The notes below the pieces were generated by a model that worked only from the letters and a program-made list of their open reading frames with translations, searched no databases and was not told the origin of the DNA. Of a stretch of DNA of 53,913 bases, positions 17,694 through 25,827 are shown in pieces. The first letter of the stretch is position 1; every line of letters starts with the position of its first letter. Origin of the DNA: Bdellovibrionales bacterium GWB1_55_8 (lineage in GTDB: Bacteria > Bdellovibrionota > UBA1018); assembly GCA_001769835.1 (NCBI GenBank), contig MEPR01000079.1, positions 8,762 to 62,674 of the forward strand. Reading direction: 5' to 3'. The translations under genes and the position numbers were made by a program.

Positions 17694-18329
17694 ATGGCAG
17701 AATCGAACTCCTCGCGAGTAGCTCGCCTTCGCGCTGCACTTCATTCGACTTCCTTTTTGGGCCGCCTTTCACATCCGTTCACCGTTTTCGGGGACATGTG
17801 GGTGGCGTTTCGGGGACCGGATGCCCCGAGCCGCAAGATGGCTCTCGTCTTTTTCCTGAGTCTTGGAGTTCTTGCTCTTGCCTTGGGCATGGCTTATCAG
17901 CGCTATCTCCGTTTTCAGGATTTGAAGGCGCTCTCTTCGGGAAGCGCAGCTTTTGAAGATGCTTCCAAGAATATCGGAGAGTTCATTCACAAGCAGGCCG
18001 AGACCGCCCGGCACAGGTTCAGTACGCTTCCTCTGGGTCGTTTCAACGTGGAAGTGCGACCTGCGGTAGGGTCCGAGGGTGATTTCCAGTCCGCTGAAAT
18101 CGAAATCGTCATTGAATGCGATAGCAAAGAGACACGTTATTTCATTGAAGATAACATGCCGAGGGTCCGTGATCAGATCACGAACGTACTCCTTCCCTTG
18201 GAGCGAGATGAGCTGATGACTCGAGATGGAAAGAAGCTCCTGAAAAAGAAGCTTCTCGACCGAGTCAATGCATGGCTTCCCGAAGGCCAGGTCATTGAGT
18301 TGTTCTTCCTGGACGTCATCGTCAAATAG
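17694..18329 (+). CDS. FliL-like single-pass membrane protein
   Basis: The 211-aa protein has a cytoplasmic N-terminus, one membrane helix (MALVFFLSLGVLALALGMAY, about residues 46-65) and a periplasmic domain. The domain ends in the FliL pattern: FIEDNMPRVRDQITNVL, a conserved middle (LMTRDGKKLLKKKLLDRVN) and a final LPEGQVIELFFLDVIVK. FliL stabilises flagellar stators; distant versions occur outside flagellar operons. No flagellar genes are in the window, so the role here is unknown. AAGGAG abuts the ATG with no spacer, which is unusual; ATG 17797 (MWVAF) is a possible later start. It is convergent with the sigma-54 activator gene. Confidence 0.75.
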   Translation: MAESNSSRVARLRAALHSTSFLGRLSHPFTVFGDMWVAFRGPDAPSRKMALVFFLSLGVLALALGMAYQRYLRFQDLKALSSGSAAFEDASKNIGEFIHKQAETARHRFSTLPLGRFNVEVRPAVGSEGDFQSAEIEIVIECDSKETRYFIEDNMPRVRDQITNVLLPLERDELMTRDGKKLLKKKLLDRVNAWLPEGQVIELFFLDVIVK

Positions 18330-18332
18330 AAG

Positions 18333-19667
18333 CTAGGCAGCTTCCACACCCGAAGACTGGGTTAACCAGATTTCCCCGGTGGGAGCCTTTTTCGCGGCAC
18401 TGCGGGGTCCCTCGATCCGGTGCCGTTTCAGCATCTCGAAAAGCGTGCTGCGAGCGACGCCCAGAATCTTTGCGGCTGTCGCACGGTTCCCATTGGCCAA
18501 GCGCAGGGATTTCAGGAGGAGAAGACGCTCCATTTCCTTGAGGCTCAATACCCCAGCACCGAGTTCGAGTTGAGGGTTGACGGAAATATTGTCAGGTGTC
18601 AGCAGAAATTCAAAGGCCTCTTCGCTCAATACCGGCGTGAAGGGTCCTGCAAGTCCGCTGGCTCTTTCGATTGCATGCCGAAGTTCGCGTACATTTCCAG
18701 GCCAGGAGTGGGCTTTGAGGCGCAGCAGCGCTTTGGGGGAGAAGCTCCGGTCCAGATCAGCCGCGAACTGCCTGGCCAGCATTTCAACATCGTCAGGACG
18801 TGATCTGAGTGATGGAATATCAATTGTCACGGAGGCGATCCGGTAATAGAGATCGCGTCTGAATTTGCCTTCTTCTACGAGTTTAAGTAGCGGGTGGTGA
18901 GTGGCGCAGATGAGGCGTACATCCGCACGTGACGGGCGATCAGCGCCGACGGGCCGAATTTCCCCGTCTTCCAGGAATCGCAGAAGTTTGACCTGAATGT
19001 CGGCAGGCAGGTCGCCGATTTCATCCAGAAAGAGCGTCCCGTTATGGGCCTGCATGAGTGCTCCGGGACGCTGATTCATGGCGCCCGTGAAAGCCCCTTT
19101 CACATGCCCGAAGAGCTCGCTTTCAGCGAGCGACAGGGCCAAGGCCCCGCAATGAAGCGGAACGAACGGACCGCTCGCCCGATCGCTCCAGGCGTGAATC
19201 AGATGCGCGAGCACCTCCTTGCCGGTGCCGGTTTCGCCTGCGAGATAGATGGACAGCGGAGTGGCGGCCGCCTTTTTCGTCATCCAGAGAATACGCCGGC
19301 CTTCCGCCGATTTTGTCAGCCAAGGCCTCACTCCGGTTGGCATTTGAGGGAGGGCGTCGGCAGCGCCTGTTTGCTGGATCGTGAGCACGCTTTCAGCCAG
19401 CTGGAACGGGAGCCCCGCAGGCACCTGGCTTTCGCGCACTGCCAGATCTCCGAGTCGGCACGGAGGGGCGCTTTCGTTCACGCGCAGCCAATAAGGGCTC
19501 CCCCCAGGGATGTTGTTGAATGTGGGTGAGAGGACCGCGGCTTCGATCGGTGCGGTAGCATCCCTGAGCCGGATGCAGGAATCCTCGCCTCGACCTATTT
19601 TGACCGCGCCCTTCAAAGGAAATGTACGGACTTCGCCTGAAGGGTCCTGAATTCTGATTTGCCACAT
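18333..19667 (-). CDS. FHA-domain sigma-54-dependent transcriptional activator
   Basis: The 444-aa protein begins with an FHA domain (FPLKGAVKIGRGEDSCIRL, about residues 15-95), which binds phosphothreonine peptides. The AAA+ sigma-54 interaction domain follows with Walker A GETGTGKE, the GAFTGA loop that contacts sigma-54, Walker [10 protein letters not shown] and the sensor region. The C-terminal Fis-type helix-turn-helix reads NRATAAKILGVARSTLFEML. The domain order FHA-AAA-HTH suggests activation by a Ser/Thr kinase rather than by a two-component kinase. It stands alone; its target promoters are not evident. Confidence 0.93.
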   Translation of the reverse strand: MWQIRIQDPSGEVRTFPLKGAVKIGRGEDSCIRLRDATAPIEAAVLSPTFNNIPGGSPYWLRVNESAPPCRLGDLAVRESQVPAGLPFQLAESVLTIQQTGAADALPQMPTGVRPWLTKSAEGRRILWMTKKAAATPLSIYLAGETGTGKEVLAHLIHAWSDRASGPFVPLHCGALALSLAESELFGHVKGAFTGAMNQRPGALMQAHNGTLFLDEIGDLPADIQVKLLRFLEDGEIRPVGADRPSRADVRLICATHHPLLKLVEEGKFRRDLYYRIASVTIDIPSLRSRPDDVEMLARQFAADLDRSFSPKALLRLKAHSWPGNVRELRHAIERASGLAGPFTPVLSEEAFEFLLTPDNISVNPQLELGAGVLSLKEMERLLLLKSLRLANGNRATAAKILGVARSTLFEMLKRHRIEGPRSAAKKAPTGEIWLTQSSGVEAA

Positions 19668-19866
19668 GGTTCGATTCTCCTTTTGATGGCAGCCGCTTGA
19701 GCAATCAGTGTTCCAGCTCGCGATTCTGTGCCTCTGAACGCCCCCGGTTTTCGGAAAGACATGGCTGAGTGTGCGATTTCAGGACTGAAATTCGGTTCTT
19801 CGTGATATCCAACTCCCGGATCACAGGTCTTTTTGTCCTTGTCTTGCCAGGGGTTTTGGATGTGGT

Positions 19867-19904
19867 TTGAACCGGGTGGTTCAATCCCGAACCGCTAACG
19901 GTTC
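19867..19904. promoter_or_regulatory. Two adjacent perfect inverted repeats upstream of engB
   Basis: TTGAACC-4-GGTTCAA (19867-19884) is followed by GAACCG-4-CGGTTC (19889-19904). Both share a GAACC half-site, which fits tandem operators or paired RNA hairpins. They lie in the gap between the divergent activator and engB genes. I see no gene in 19668-19976. Confidence 0.4.
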
Positions 19905-19976
19905 AGAGGCGAGCCGTGCTGGGTGACCCCGGATCTCAGGAAGACCTTAGAAAGACCTCAGAAAGGGAGTTTTCTT

Positions 19977-20576
19977 TTGGCCGGCGAATTCGTGCTCACG
20001 ATAGGCAGTGAAACCCAGATTCCAGATACCCTGAAGGGCATCTTTCTGAAGGGCCGGCGCGAGCCACGCATCGCCATGGTAGGGCGTTCGAACGTTGGAA
20101 AGAGTTCCCTGATCAATGCTCTCCTGGGAACGCGCCTGGCTCAAGTCAGCAAGGAGCCGGGAAAAACCCGGGCGATCCATTTTTATTTTTGGAAAGACGC
20201 GGGCAAGATCATCGCCGACCTGCCCGGCTACGGCTATGCGCGCGCCGGACATGAGGAGCGCGAGCGCTGGGCCACTTTTATAGGCGCCTACCTAAGGGCG
20301 GACGAAGGTCTGGACCGCGCCTTTGTGCTGCTCGATGCGCGACACGGCCCGACCGAGCTCGATCTCGATGCCATGCGTTTTCTGGCGGAAAACGGTATTC
20401 CGATGACCGCGGTGTTCACCAAGGCTGATGTCCTGAAAACCCAAAGCGAGCGTGCCATCCGTAAACGCGAATCGCTGGCTCTGCTGAAGGAGCTGGGGTT
20501 TGGTCCCGATAACATCTTCTGGGTATCGGCTCGAGGACAAACTGGGTTGCAGGAGCTGCTTCGCGCGATGAAATGA
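19977..20576 (+). CDS. engB: Ribosome biogenesis GTPase EngB/YsxC
   Basis: EngB is an essential GTPase for 50S assembly. G1 is GRSNVGKSSLINALL, G2 lies in the GKTRAIHFYF region, G3 is ADLPGYGYA, G4 is TKAD and G5 is the VSARGQ stretch. The open frame extends up to GTG 19923. TTG 19977 is chosen instead: AAAGGGAG sits 7-8 bases before it, and the resulting start MAGEFVLTIGS matches the usual family N-terminus (a short EFV-S strand). This gives 199 aa, the normal size. Confidence 0.93.
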   Translation: MAGEFVLTIGSETQIPDTLKGIFLKGRREPRIAMVGRSNVGKSSLINALLGTRLAQVSKEPGKTRAIHFYFWKDAGKIIADLPGYGYARAGHEERERWATFIGAYLRADEGLDRAFVLLDARHGPTELDLDAMRFLAENGIPMTAVFTKADVLKTQSERAIRKRESLALLKELGFGPDNIFWVSARGQTGLQELLRAMK

Positions 20577-20627
20577 GCGCCGGTTCCCTTTGATTTAAGA
20601 CGGGACGATCGTTATTCTCCAAGGACT

Positions 20628-21683
20628 ATGGCTTTGCTTTCATCCCTTCGAGTCGGAATCGTAGCGCCCTCATTTCAGGTACCTCAAGCGGAGTTTGAAC
20701 TCGGTCTTGAGAAGCTTCGTGAGGAAAACTGGTTTTTTAAAGTCCATCCACAATGCCGGCGTGCTTATCGCTACTTTGCAGGCACTGATGAAGAACGAGC
20801 CCAGGCCTTTTTCGAGTATGCACAGGATCCATCCATTGACATCGTCTGGTGCGCGCGGGGGGGGTATGGTGCAGCGAGAATTCTGCCATATCTCGAGCGG
20901 CTGGTCGCGAAAAACGGGCTGCCCCCGAGAAAGCTTCTCGCGGGCTATTCGGATTCGACCGCTTTACTGGAGTATGTTCGCTCCCGCTGGGGTTGGTCCG
21001 CATTGCACTCACCAATGGCGGGTCTGAGGAGTTTTCGTGCGCTTTCCCCGGGAGAATGGAAAGCCATGCGGCAGTTCTTCAGCGGAGAATCGCCGAAAAA
21101 TCCCTGGGGCGCGAAGAAACTCCGATTCGCCACGAAAGCCCCGTCTCAGAACATTGAAGGTGAACTCGTTGGTGGGAACCTGTCGGTCTGGGCTTCGATG
21201 ATCGGAACGCCTTTTGAGCCGGTAGTGCAGGGGAAGTTCGTCTTTTTCGAAGATGTCGACGAGTCTCTTTATCGTCTCGACCGGATGGCGGAGCAGGTGG
21301 GCCAGTCAGGGATGCTGTCCGGAGCAAAGGGAATCATTCTTGGGAATTTCCTGAACTGCACAGACAAGGTCTCGAACGTGCTTGCGGAGGTTCCAAAAGG
21401 AAAGAACCGCGCGCGCGTGATTGCGTCCCCGAAGCCCTCTGAGCTTGAGCCAGCGCGAAAGAAATTGAACGAGAAAAAAATGATCCCGAAGCTTTTCGGT
21501 GAGCTGGGCGATCGGGTCGGAATTCCTGTCGCTTACGGCTTGCCGGTGGGGCATGGGCCGGCCAAGTACTCGCTTCCGCTCGGGGCGAAATACCGGCTTT
21601 CCCGGAGCGGAGGTTTTGAGCTTTTGCAATGGGACTGGCGCCCTTCGCACGCGCCTCTAGACAGAAATACTCATTTAGGTTAG
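20628..21683 (+). CDS. ldcA: LD-carboxypeptidase (peptidase family S66)
   Basis: Family members remove the terminal D-Ala from murein tetrapeptides during cell-wall recycling. The 351-aa protein has no signal peptide, consistent with a cytoplasmic recycling enzyme. IVAPSF is at the N-terminus, WCARGGYGAARILPYL precedes the nucleophile, and the catalytic Ser is in LLAGYSDSTALL. LVGGNLSV and FFEDVDESLYRLDRM supply the Glu region, with the catalytic His in LPVGHGP. It lies about 50 bases after engB and may be co-transcribed. Confidence 0.9.
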   Translation: MALLSSLRVGIVAPSFQVPQAEFELGLEKLREENWFFKVHPQCRRAYRYFAGTDEERAQAFFEYAQDPSIDIVWCARGGYGAARILPYLERLVAKNGLPPRKLLAGYSDSTALLEYVRSRWGWSALHSPMAGLRSFRALSPGEWKAMRQFFSGESPKNPWGAKKLRFATKAPSQNIEGELVGGNLSVWASMIGTPFEPVVQGKFVFFEDVDESLYRLDRMAEQVGQSGMLSGAKGIILGNFLNCTDKVSNVLAEVPKGKNRARVIASPKPSELEPARKKLNEKKMIPKLFGELGDRVGIPVAYGLPVGHGPAKYSLPLGAKYRLSRSGGFELLQWDWRPSHAPLDRNTHLG

Positions 21684-21704
21684 TCCTTTAGGTCCTACCT
21701 GATT

Positions 21705-21791
21705 GGCTCCTTGGCGGAATTGGTAGACGCGCACGACTCAAAATCGTGTATCCTCACGGGTGTCCGAGTTCGATTCTCGGAGGAGCCACCA
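21705..21791 (+). tRNA. tRNA-Leu (anticodon CAA)
   Basis: A complete class II tRNA is visible. The acceptor arms are GGCTCCT and AGGAGCC, with discriminator A and an encoded CCA at 21789-21791. The anticodon stem is CACGA/TCGTG with loop CTCAAAA, so the anticodon is CAA and reads UUG. The long variable arm folds as ATCC-4-GGGT. The T arm is CCGAG-TTCGATT-CTCGG. The region 3' of it has a different character (damaged genes, lower GC). Confidence 0.95.
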
Positions 21792-21938
21792 AAATTTCTT
21801 AATCACCACTTACATTTACACTGACGCTCGACGGGACCCCGGTTTCCGATTCATCCAAGAAATGGAGTTACCACCCGCGAGCTGCGGTCTCGAGCTTAAG
21901 TTGGAGGTAGCCGGTTTTGTCGGTGCCGTCATACGCTC

Positions 21939-22838
21939 TTAGGCCCAGAGTTTCCAGGTATTCCACAAAGTAGGGGGGGCAGTTCCGGGGGCGTAGTAGG
22001 AGTTTCCAAGAATTTGTGCACCCGAATGAGAGAGATCGTTGAGGCGCAAAAATGAAACAAAAGCGATTCGTGTATCGTAGTGATCCCAGGTCTGGAAAAA
22101 ATCCTGGATGAAGTGACCTTGTTTGGATTGAGAACTGCTGCTGTACGCCGAGCCTGTGTGATACCCCACTTCCTGAAGGTGAATGGGTTTGGAAACATCG
22201 GTGTAAACCGAAACGAGCGAGGCGATGTCAGCCGAACTGATCGTCGGATCTTTGACCGTAAAATCGCCATTCATCGGATAATAGGTGAGCGCGATGATGT
22301 CGCTTATGGTGTTGTTCAGTTGCTCCAGTCCACCTTGAATCGCCCGCGCATGCGTGGCGACATTTGCATAAAAGCGCCAGTAATTTGCCCAAAAGTGTGA
22401 GCTCGTGCTTTGCGCCGTGTGGTCAAGCTCATTTCCAATTTGAAGAGCGACGATTTCGATATCAGGGATCCTAGTAAAAATAAAATCCAACATCTTGTTG
22501 AAGCGGCAGGCGATAATGTCGATCGTATTCTGTGTGGCAACAAGTGACGAATCAGCGGCAAAATCCGCACTCGAAAAATCGCCCGGCAGAGTCCATACAT
22601 TTGTGGTCATTGGATTTACGGTCAGACTGAGCTTGAGATTTTGCGCCGGAAATATTCCATTAAAAGCGGCAAACATATTTGAGTATGGATCGGTGTACGC
22701 TCCTGGCGTACAAGTACCGGTCCCAGCGCTTTCCACCGCATTCCAGGCAACATGAAGGGGTATGGCGCCTGCTCCGGCGGCTTTAGCTAAAGCAAGATTA
22801 CTTGAAATCGCTGGCAGGGGTGACATCCATGACGTCAT
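21939..22838 (-). CDS. Clan-A glycosidase-like protein, 3' frameshifted
   Basis: The 299-aa frame looks like the TIM-barrel domain of a retaining clan-A glycoside hydrolase. IVALQIGNELDH supplies the acid/base Glu (137) on strand 4, ALTYYPMNGDF is a strand-6 motif as in GH53-like enzymes, and IHLQEVGYHTG supplies the nucleophile Glu (223). The frame ends early at LWNTWKLWA. Adding one base to the C7 run near 21974 continues it as APPYFVEYLETLGLRAYDG down to a stop at 21868-21870, the normal family ending. No signal peptide is present, and the ATG directly follows a TGA in the same frame. The N-terminus may therefore also be missing. The sugar substrate is unknown. Confidence 0.7.
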   Translation of the reverse strand: MTSWMSPLPAISSNLALAKAAGAGAIPLHVAWNAVESAGTGTCTPGAYTDPYSNMFAAFNGIFPAQNLKLSLTVNPMTTNVWTLPGDFSSADFAADSSLVATQNTIDIIACRFNKMLDFIFTRIPDIEIVALQIGNELDHTAQSTSSHFWANYWRFYANVATHARAIQGGLEQLNNTISDIIALTYYPMNGDFTVKDPTISSADIASLVSVYTDVSKPIHLQEVGYHTGSAYSSSSQSKQGHFIQDFFQTWDHYDTRIAFVSFLRLNDLSHSGAQILGNSYYAPGTAPPTLWNTWKLWA

Positions 22839-23296
22839 TCAGCTCCCGGGGTTTTCTTTACAGGAATGATTGCTGATATCCACGCTTACAATTTCTTGGA
22901 GAGATCCCGGCCAAGGCTCACTGCTCTCGCGCAACGTTTCCCGAAAGATCAGCATGCGGAGAGAGAGCGTCAATAAACGCCCGCTTTCAGTTTCCTGTCG
23001 AATGGTGATCATGCAGATCATCAGAATCCGACGAATCTCGTACCCCAGGTGAAAACCGATCCCTGCAGCGACGATCAGGGAAGCGCTATGTGCGTCGTTC
23101 AGTCCGAGCGCATAAAAGAGGCCGGAAAGGTAAGCTCGGCCGTCGCCCCGGGAGCCCGGATCTTTCCACCTCCTCGCGTCGAAAGATAGCTGGAGCTTCC
23201 GCCTGCATCCAGGCTGAAGCGTGCCTCGGCCTGCCCTGGGAGGAACAGGGCCAGACTGGCCAGACAGGCCGTCGCAATTTGAAGAGAGATTCTCAT
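22839..23296 (-). pseudogene. Frameshifted exported protein gene
   Basis: An ATG at 23296 begins MRISLQIATACLASLALF, a clear signal peptide, and continues RFSLDAGGSSSYLSTRGGG until a stop at about 23099. One frame over, at the segment GAELTF-like (ATAELTFP), the reading continues as GLFYALGLNDAHSASLIV then FHLGYEIRR and further alternating strands to TGA 22839-22841. One inserted base near 23122 joins the two into a plausible protein of about 150 residues. The alternating pattern suggests a small beta-rich exported or outer-membrane protein. This is either a real frameshift or a sequencing error. It lies directly upstream of the glycosidase frame. Confidence 0.45.
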
Positions 23297-23378
23297 GAGT
23301 CAGATTGTAAATGGCCAGACGTAAGCTGGAAAAGACAAAACAGGGTCGCAATAAAGGTCTTTGGGGCGTTCGCTCGAA

Positions 23379-24044
23379 CTACCGCCTCGGGTAGCCTTCC
23401 GCGACGAGCGCGTGCAGAAGGGCTCGTTTCAGCTCTTTCTTTACCAGCGGCGCAGGTCCCCAGATCGTCTGGAAGTTCTGGGGATCGTTCCAGAACTCAT
23501 CCCATTCGGGAGTTCCGTGAATCCTGTTCAGGTAGGCGAAAAAGCCCGCGTCTCCCACACGCTCGCGACCTTTTTCGGTGAGTTGAATCTGCAGGTCATT
23601 CTTGCAGAGCGTGTTTCGCGTCCCCAGGGATGCGATCGCCTTTTCGAACTCCTGCGGAGTGATTTCGATTTCCGACTTCACGAGGCGATACATCGCCCTG
23701 AGACCTTTCCTGGCCCTTTTTGAGCCCGTAGCTGAAAGCGCCTCGCCGACTTTCAGCAGATATCTTGCCTCATGGGCATCAAAGGCGGATTGAGTTCCAT
23801 CGACAATCACCAGGAAGGGAAAGGCGACGCCAAGCACTGCAAGCGTGGTGATCGCCTTGAAGTGATCCTGGTCAAAAAATTTCATCGTCTCGTCGTAATC
23901 GTAAATGCCCTTGATAAGGAATCCAAAACCCCTGTTCTGTTGGATCTCCATCCCGCTCTGCAAATAGCTTTCGGCACATTGGCCGGCAAAGGCTTGGGTA
24001 CCGCTGAGGGTGATCGCGAGTAAAACAAGAAGAAGCTTTTTCAT
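23379..24044 (-). CDS. Exported protein, paralogue of 25828-26505
   Basis: The 221-aa protein has a signal peptide (MKKLLLVLLAITLSGTQAFA). A first Cys follows (GQCAESYLQ), then a hydrophobic segment (ITTLAVLGVAFPFLVIV, about residues 65-81) and a helical region (ARYLLKVGEAL). The C-terminal part has IEITPQEFEKAIASL, LCKNDLQIQLTEKGRERV and EFWNDPQNF. The same order of signal, Cys, membrane segment, helices, Cys, L-EEGR-like block and EFW motif occurs in 25828-26505, so the two are diverged paralogues. The function is unknown. Its start overlaps the stop of the next upstream gene (ATGA, 24041-24044). Confidence 0.75.
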   Translation of the reverse strand: MKKLLLVLLAITLSGTQAFAGQCAESYLQSGMEIQQNRGFGFLIKGIYDYDETMKFFDQDHFKAITTLAVLGVAFPFLVIVDGTQSAFDAHEARYLLKVGEALSATGSKRARKGLRAMYRLVKSEIEITPQEFEKAIASLGTRNTLCKNDLQIQLTEKGRERVGDAGFFAYLNRIHGTPEWDEFWNDPQNFQTIWGPAPLVKKELKRALLHALVAEGYPRR

Positions 24045-25108
24045 TTTGATTTCCTTCTCAGGATGACTTTGGATTCCTTGAAAACGTCCGAATCATCATC
24101 GCGGTCGCCGCCGATCGAGTAGGTGACCTGAACAGGGGCGCGCGACTGGAGGGGAATCTCGAAATCGTTTTCCTTCTCGTATTTGAGCGAGATCCGGAAA
24201 GCTCTGCTCAGGGTCAAGCGCTTCCCGTCTTTCATCTCTTTTTTTATGGTGCAATCCGAACGTTCGTAGGTCCTTTCGACACACTTGCCGGTGCCGTGGA
24301 TCTTGAATTTCGGTTCGCGAACTTCGATCTCCTTCTTTCTTGAGAGATCGAACTCAAGCATGATTCCGTTCGCCGAACCCAGGATCACCGCCTCGGGTGC
24401 GAGTTTTCCGCTTTCCCAGTTTTCGATGAGCTTGGTTGAATTCCAGTATTCCGGATCCCAGCTCTTCATGCAGTCAAAGCCAGCATAGCGCTGCTCCAGG
24501 GAATGACAGTCTCGGATCTGGCGTGCGGCGCGAAGGCCCAGTTGATCCGAATAACGCGCGTAGTTCTGAGCCAGGTCGTCATTGATGATTCCGAAGTGAT
24601 GAAGCGCTTCCTTGAAGAGCTTGATTCGCATTGCCTTCTCGAGATTTTCTTCGGCCTGAAGCTTTTCAAATCCGCGGTTTGATTGCTCAAGCTGACGGAC
24701 TCCCCAGTCGTAGAAGCCAGAAAGGATGAAGATCGCTTCCTCGCCATTCTCGTTGAGTCCGAAGTCGAGAAGAAGCGGTTCCAATTCTCCGCGGGGGTTC
24801 TTCCGGAAACGACGCTCACTCAGTCGCTCCTCAATATGACCCAGGATCGAAGCCAGTCTTTCGCGGCTCACCTGATAGGAGGTGAAGACTTCATCGAAGA
24901 ATGCCTGCGGGGTTTCCCTGGTATCGAAAATCAGTCCCTGCGCCGCCCTTTGCTGATGAAGCCTGACGCCGGAATGATAGTAGGCGAAATCACCTCCGCC
25001 ATCGGCCGTGCCACCTCCTCCTCCGGCGGCGAAGGAGGGGGTCCATCCGCAGAGGAGGAGGGCTAAGCCGACTGCAATCTGAAGTATTTCCTGGGAGGGC
25101 TTTATCAT
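24041..25108 (-). CDS. Exported protein, unknown function
   Basis: The 355-aa protein has a signal peptide ending near SFAAG, followed by a Gly-rich linker (AGGGGGTADGGGDF). A mainly helical middle (FFDEVFTSYQVSRERLASIL, HIEERLSERR) and a C-terminal beta-rich domain with two Cys (GKCVERTYERSDCTIKKE) follow. I recognise no family. AGGGGG-GDFAYYHSG-RL resembles the start of several exported proteins from Bdellovibrio-like bacteria. It is central to a four-gene minus-strand cluster of exported proteins and is coupled to the following gene by a 4-base overlap. Confidence 0.7.
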   Translation of the reverse strand: MIKPSQEILQIAVGLALLLCGWTPSFAAGGGGGTADGGGDFAYYHSGVRLHQQRAAQGLIFDTRETPQAFFDEVFTSYQVSRERLASILGHIEERLSERRFRKNPRGELEPLLLDFGLNENGEEAIFILSGFYDWGVRQLEQSNRGFEKLQAEENLEKAMRIKLFKEALHHFGIINDDLAQNYARYSDQLGLRAARQIRDCHSLEQRYAGFDCMKSWDPEYWNSTKLIENWESGKLAPEAVILGSANGIMLEFDLSRKKEIEVREPKFKIHGTGKCVERTYERSDCTIKKEMKDGKRLTLSRAFRISLKYEKENDFEIPLQSRAPVQVTYSIGGDRDDDSDVFKESKVILRRKSK

Positions 25109-25199
25109 GGCAAAAATACCAGATCGTATTAGTACACTATTAATTGCTCGGAAACAAGTCGAATTCTGAGATTCATCTTCTTGTTTTCACAGTGCTTTC

Positions 25200-25826
25200 T
25201 TATTCGCGATGACAGGTCATGTACATGTGGAAAGGCTGATTCAGTGGCAGGCGTTGGATGAGCTCACTGAAACTGATGTTGGGTTCCTCAGCCTGCAGCC
25301 GTGCTGCTTCAGGAGAGCTGGCGAAAACGAAAGAGGTTCCGTCATCCTCCAGGAAGCTTTCAACGCTCATGAGGGGTTTTGTTCCGGCGTATACGACAGC
25401 GCTGATGAAGACGCTTTGTCCCACCGGTTTCGTCGCGATCAGCACGTAGTTTCCCTTTGGAAGTTCATTTGACCCGAACGATGCAAAAGCAAGTGCGGAG
25501 TCGTTTTCCCTGCTGAGATCGAGGAAGGGGATGGTCGAATGGACGCGTCTTCCATCGGCGGTGAAGGCTTCGTGATCGATGACTTTCATTCCCGCGATTT
25601 CTTCCCGGCTCAGTCGGGACGAAAACGGCGGCGTTCCGCGGTCCGAGGCCACGTACATCAGATATTGCCTGCTCATCATCGTCTTCGTCCCAGGATTGTT
25701 CTCCGTGGGGTAGCTGTTCTCGATGACTGTCTTCACTTCCACATCACAGGACATGCGGGACGGTGATGCGGCGTGAGTGTTCAGGGTGATGAGAAAAATT
25801 CCAACGCTGATCAGTATCTTTTTCAT
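25200..25826 (-). CDS. Exported protein, unknown function
   Basis: The 208-aa protein begins with a short signal peptide (MKKILISVGIFLITLNTHA) and a Cys soon after (MSCDVEVKTVIENSY). The remainder is a beta-rich soluble domain (GNYVLIATKPVGQSVFIS, PLMSVESFLEDDGTSFVF) closing with HMYMTCHRE, so two Cys could form a disulfide in the periplasm. No family is recognised. It starts one base after the stop of 25828-26505 and is certainly in the same transcription unit. Confidence 0.7.
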   Translation of the reverse strand: MKKILISVGIFLITLNTHAASPSRMSCDVEVKTVIENSYPTENNPGTKTMMSRQYLMYVASDRGTPPFSSRLSREEIAGMKVIDHEAFTADGRRVHSTIPFLDLSRENDSALAFASFGSNELPKGNYVLIATKPVGQSVFISAVVYAGTKPLMSVESFLEDDGTSFVFASSPEAARLQAEEPNISFSELIQRLPLNQPFHMYMTCHRE

Positions 25827-25827
25827 T

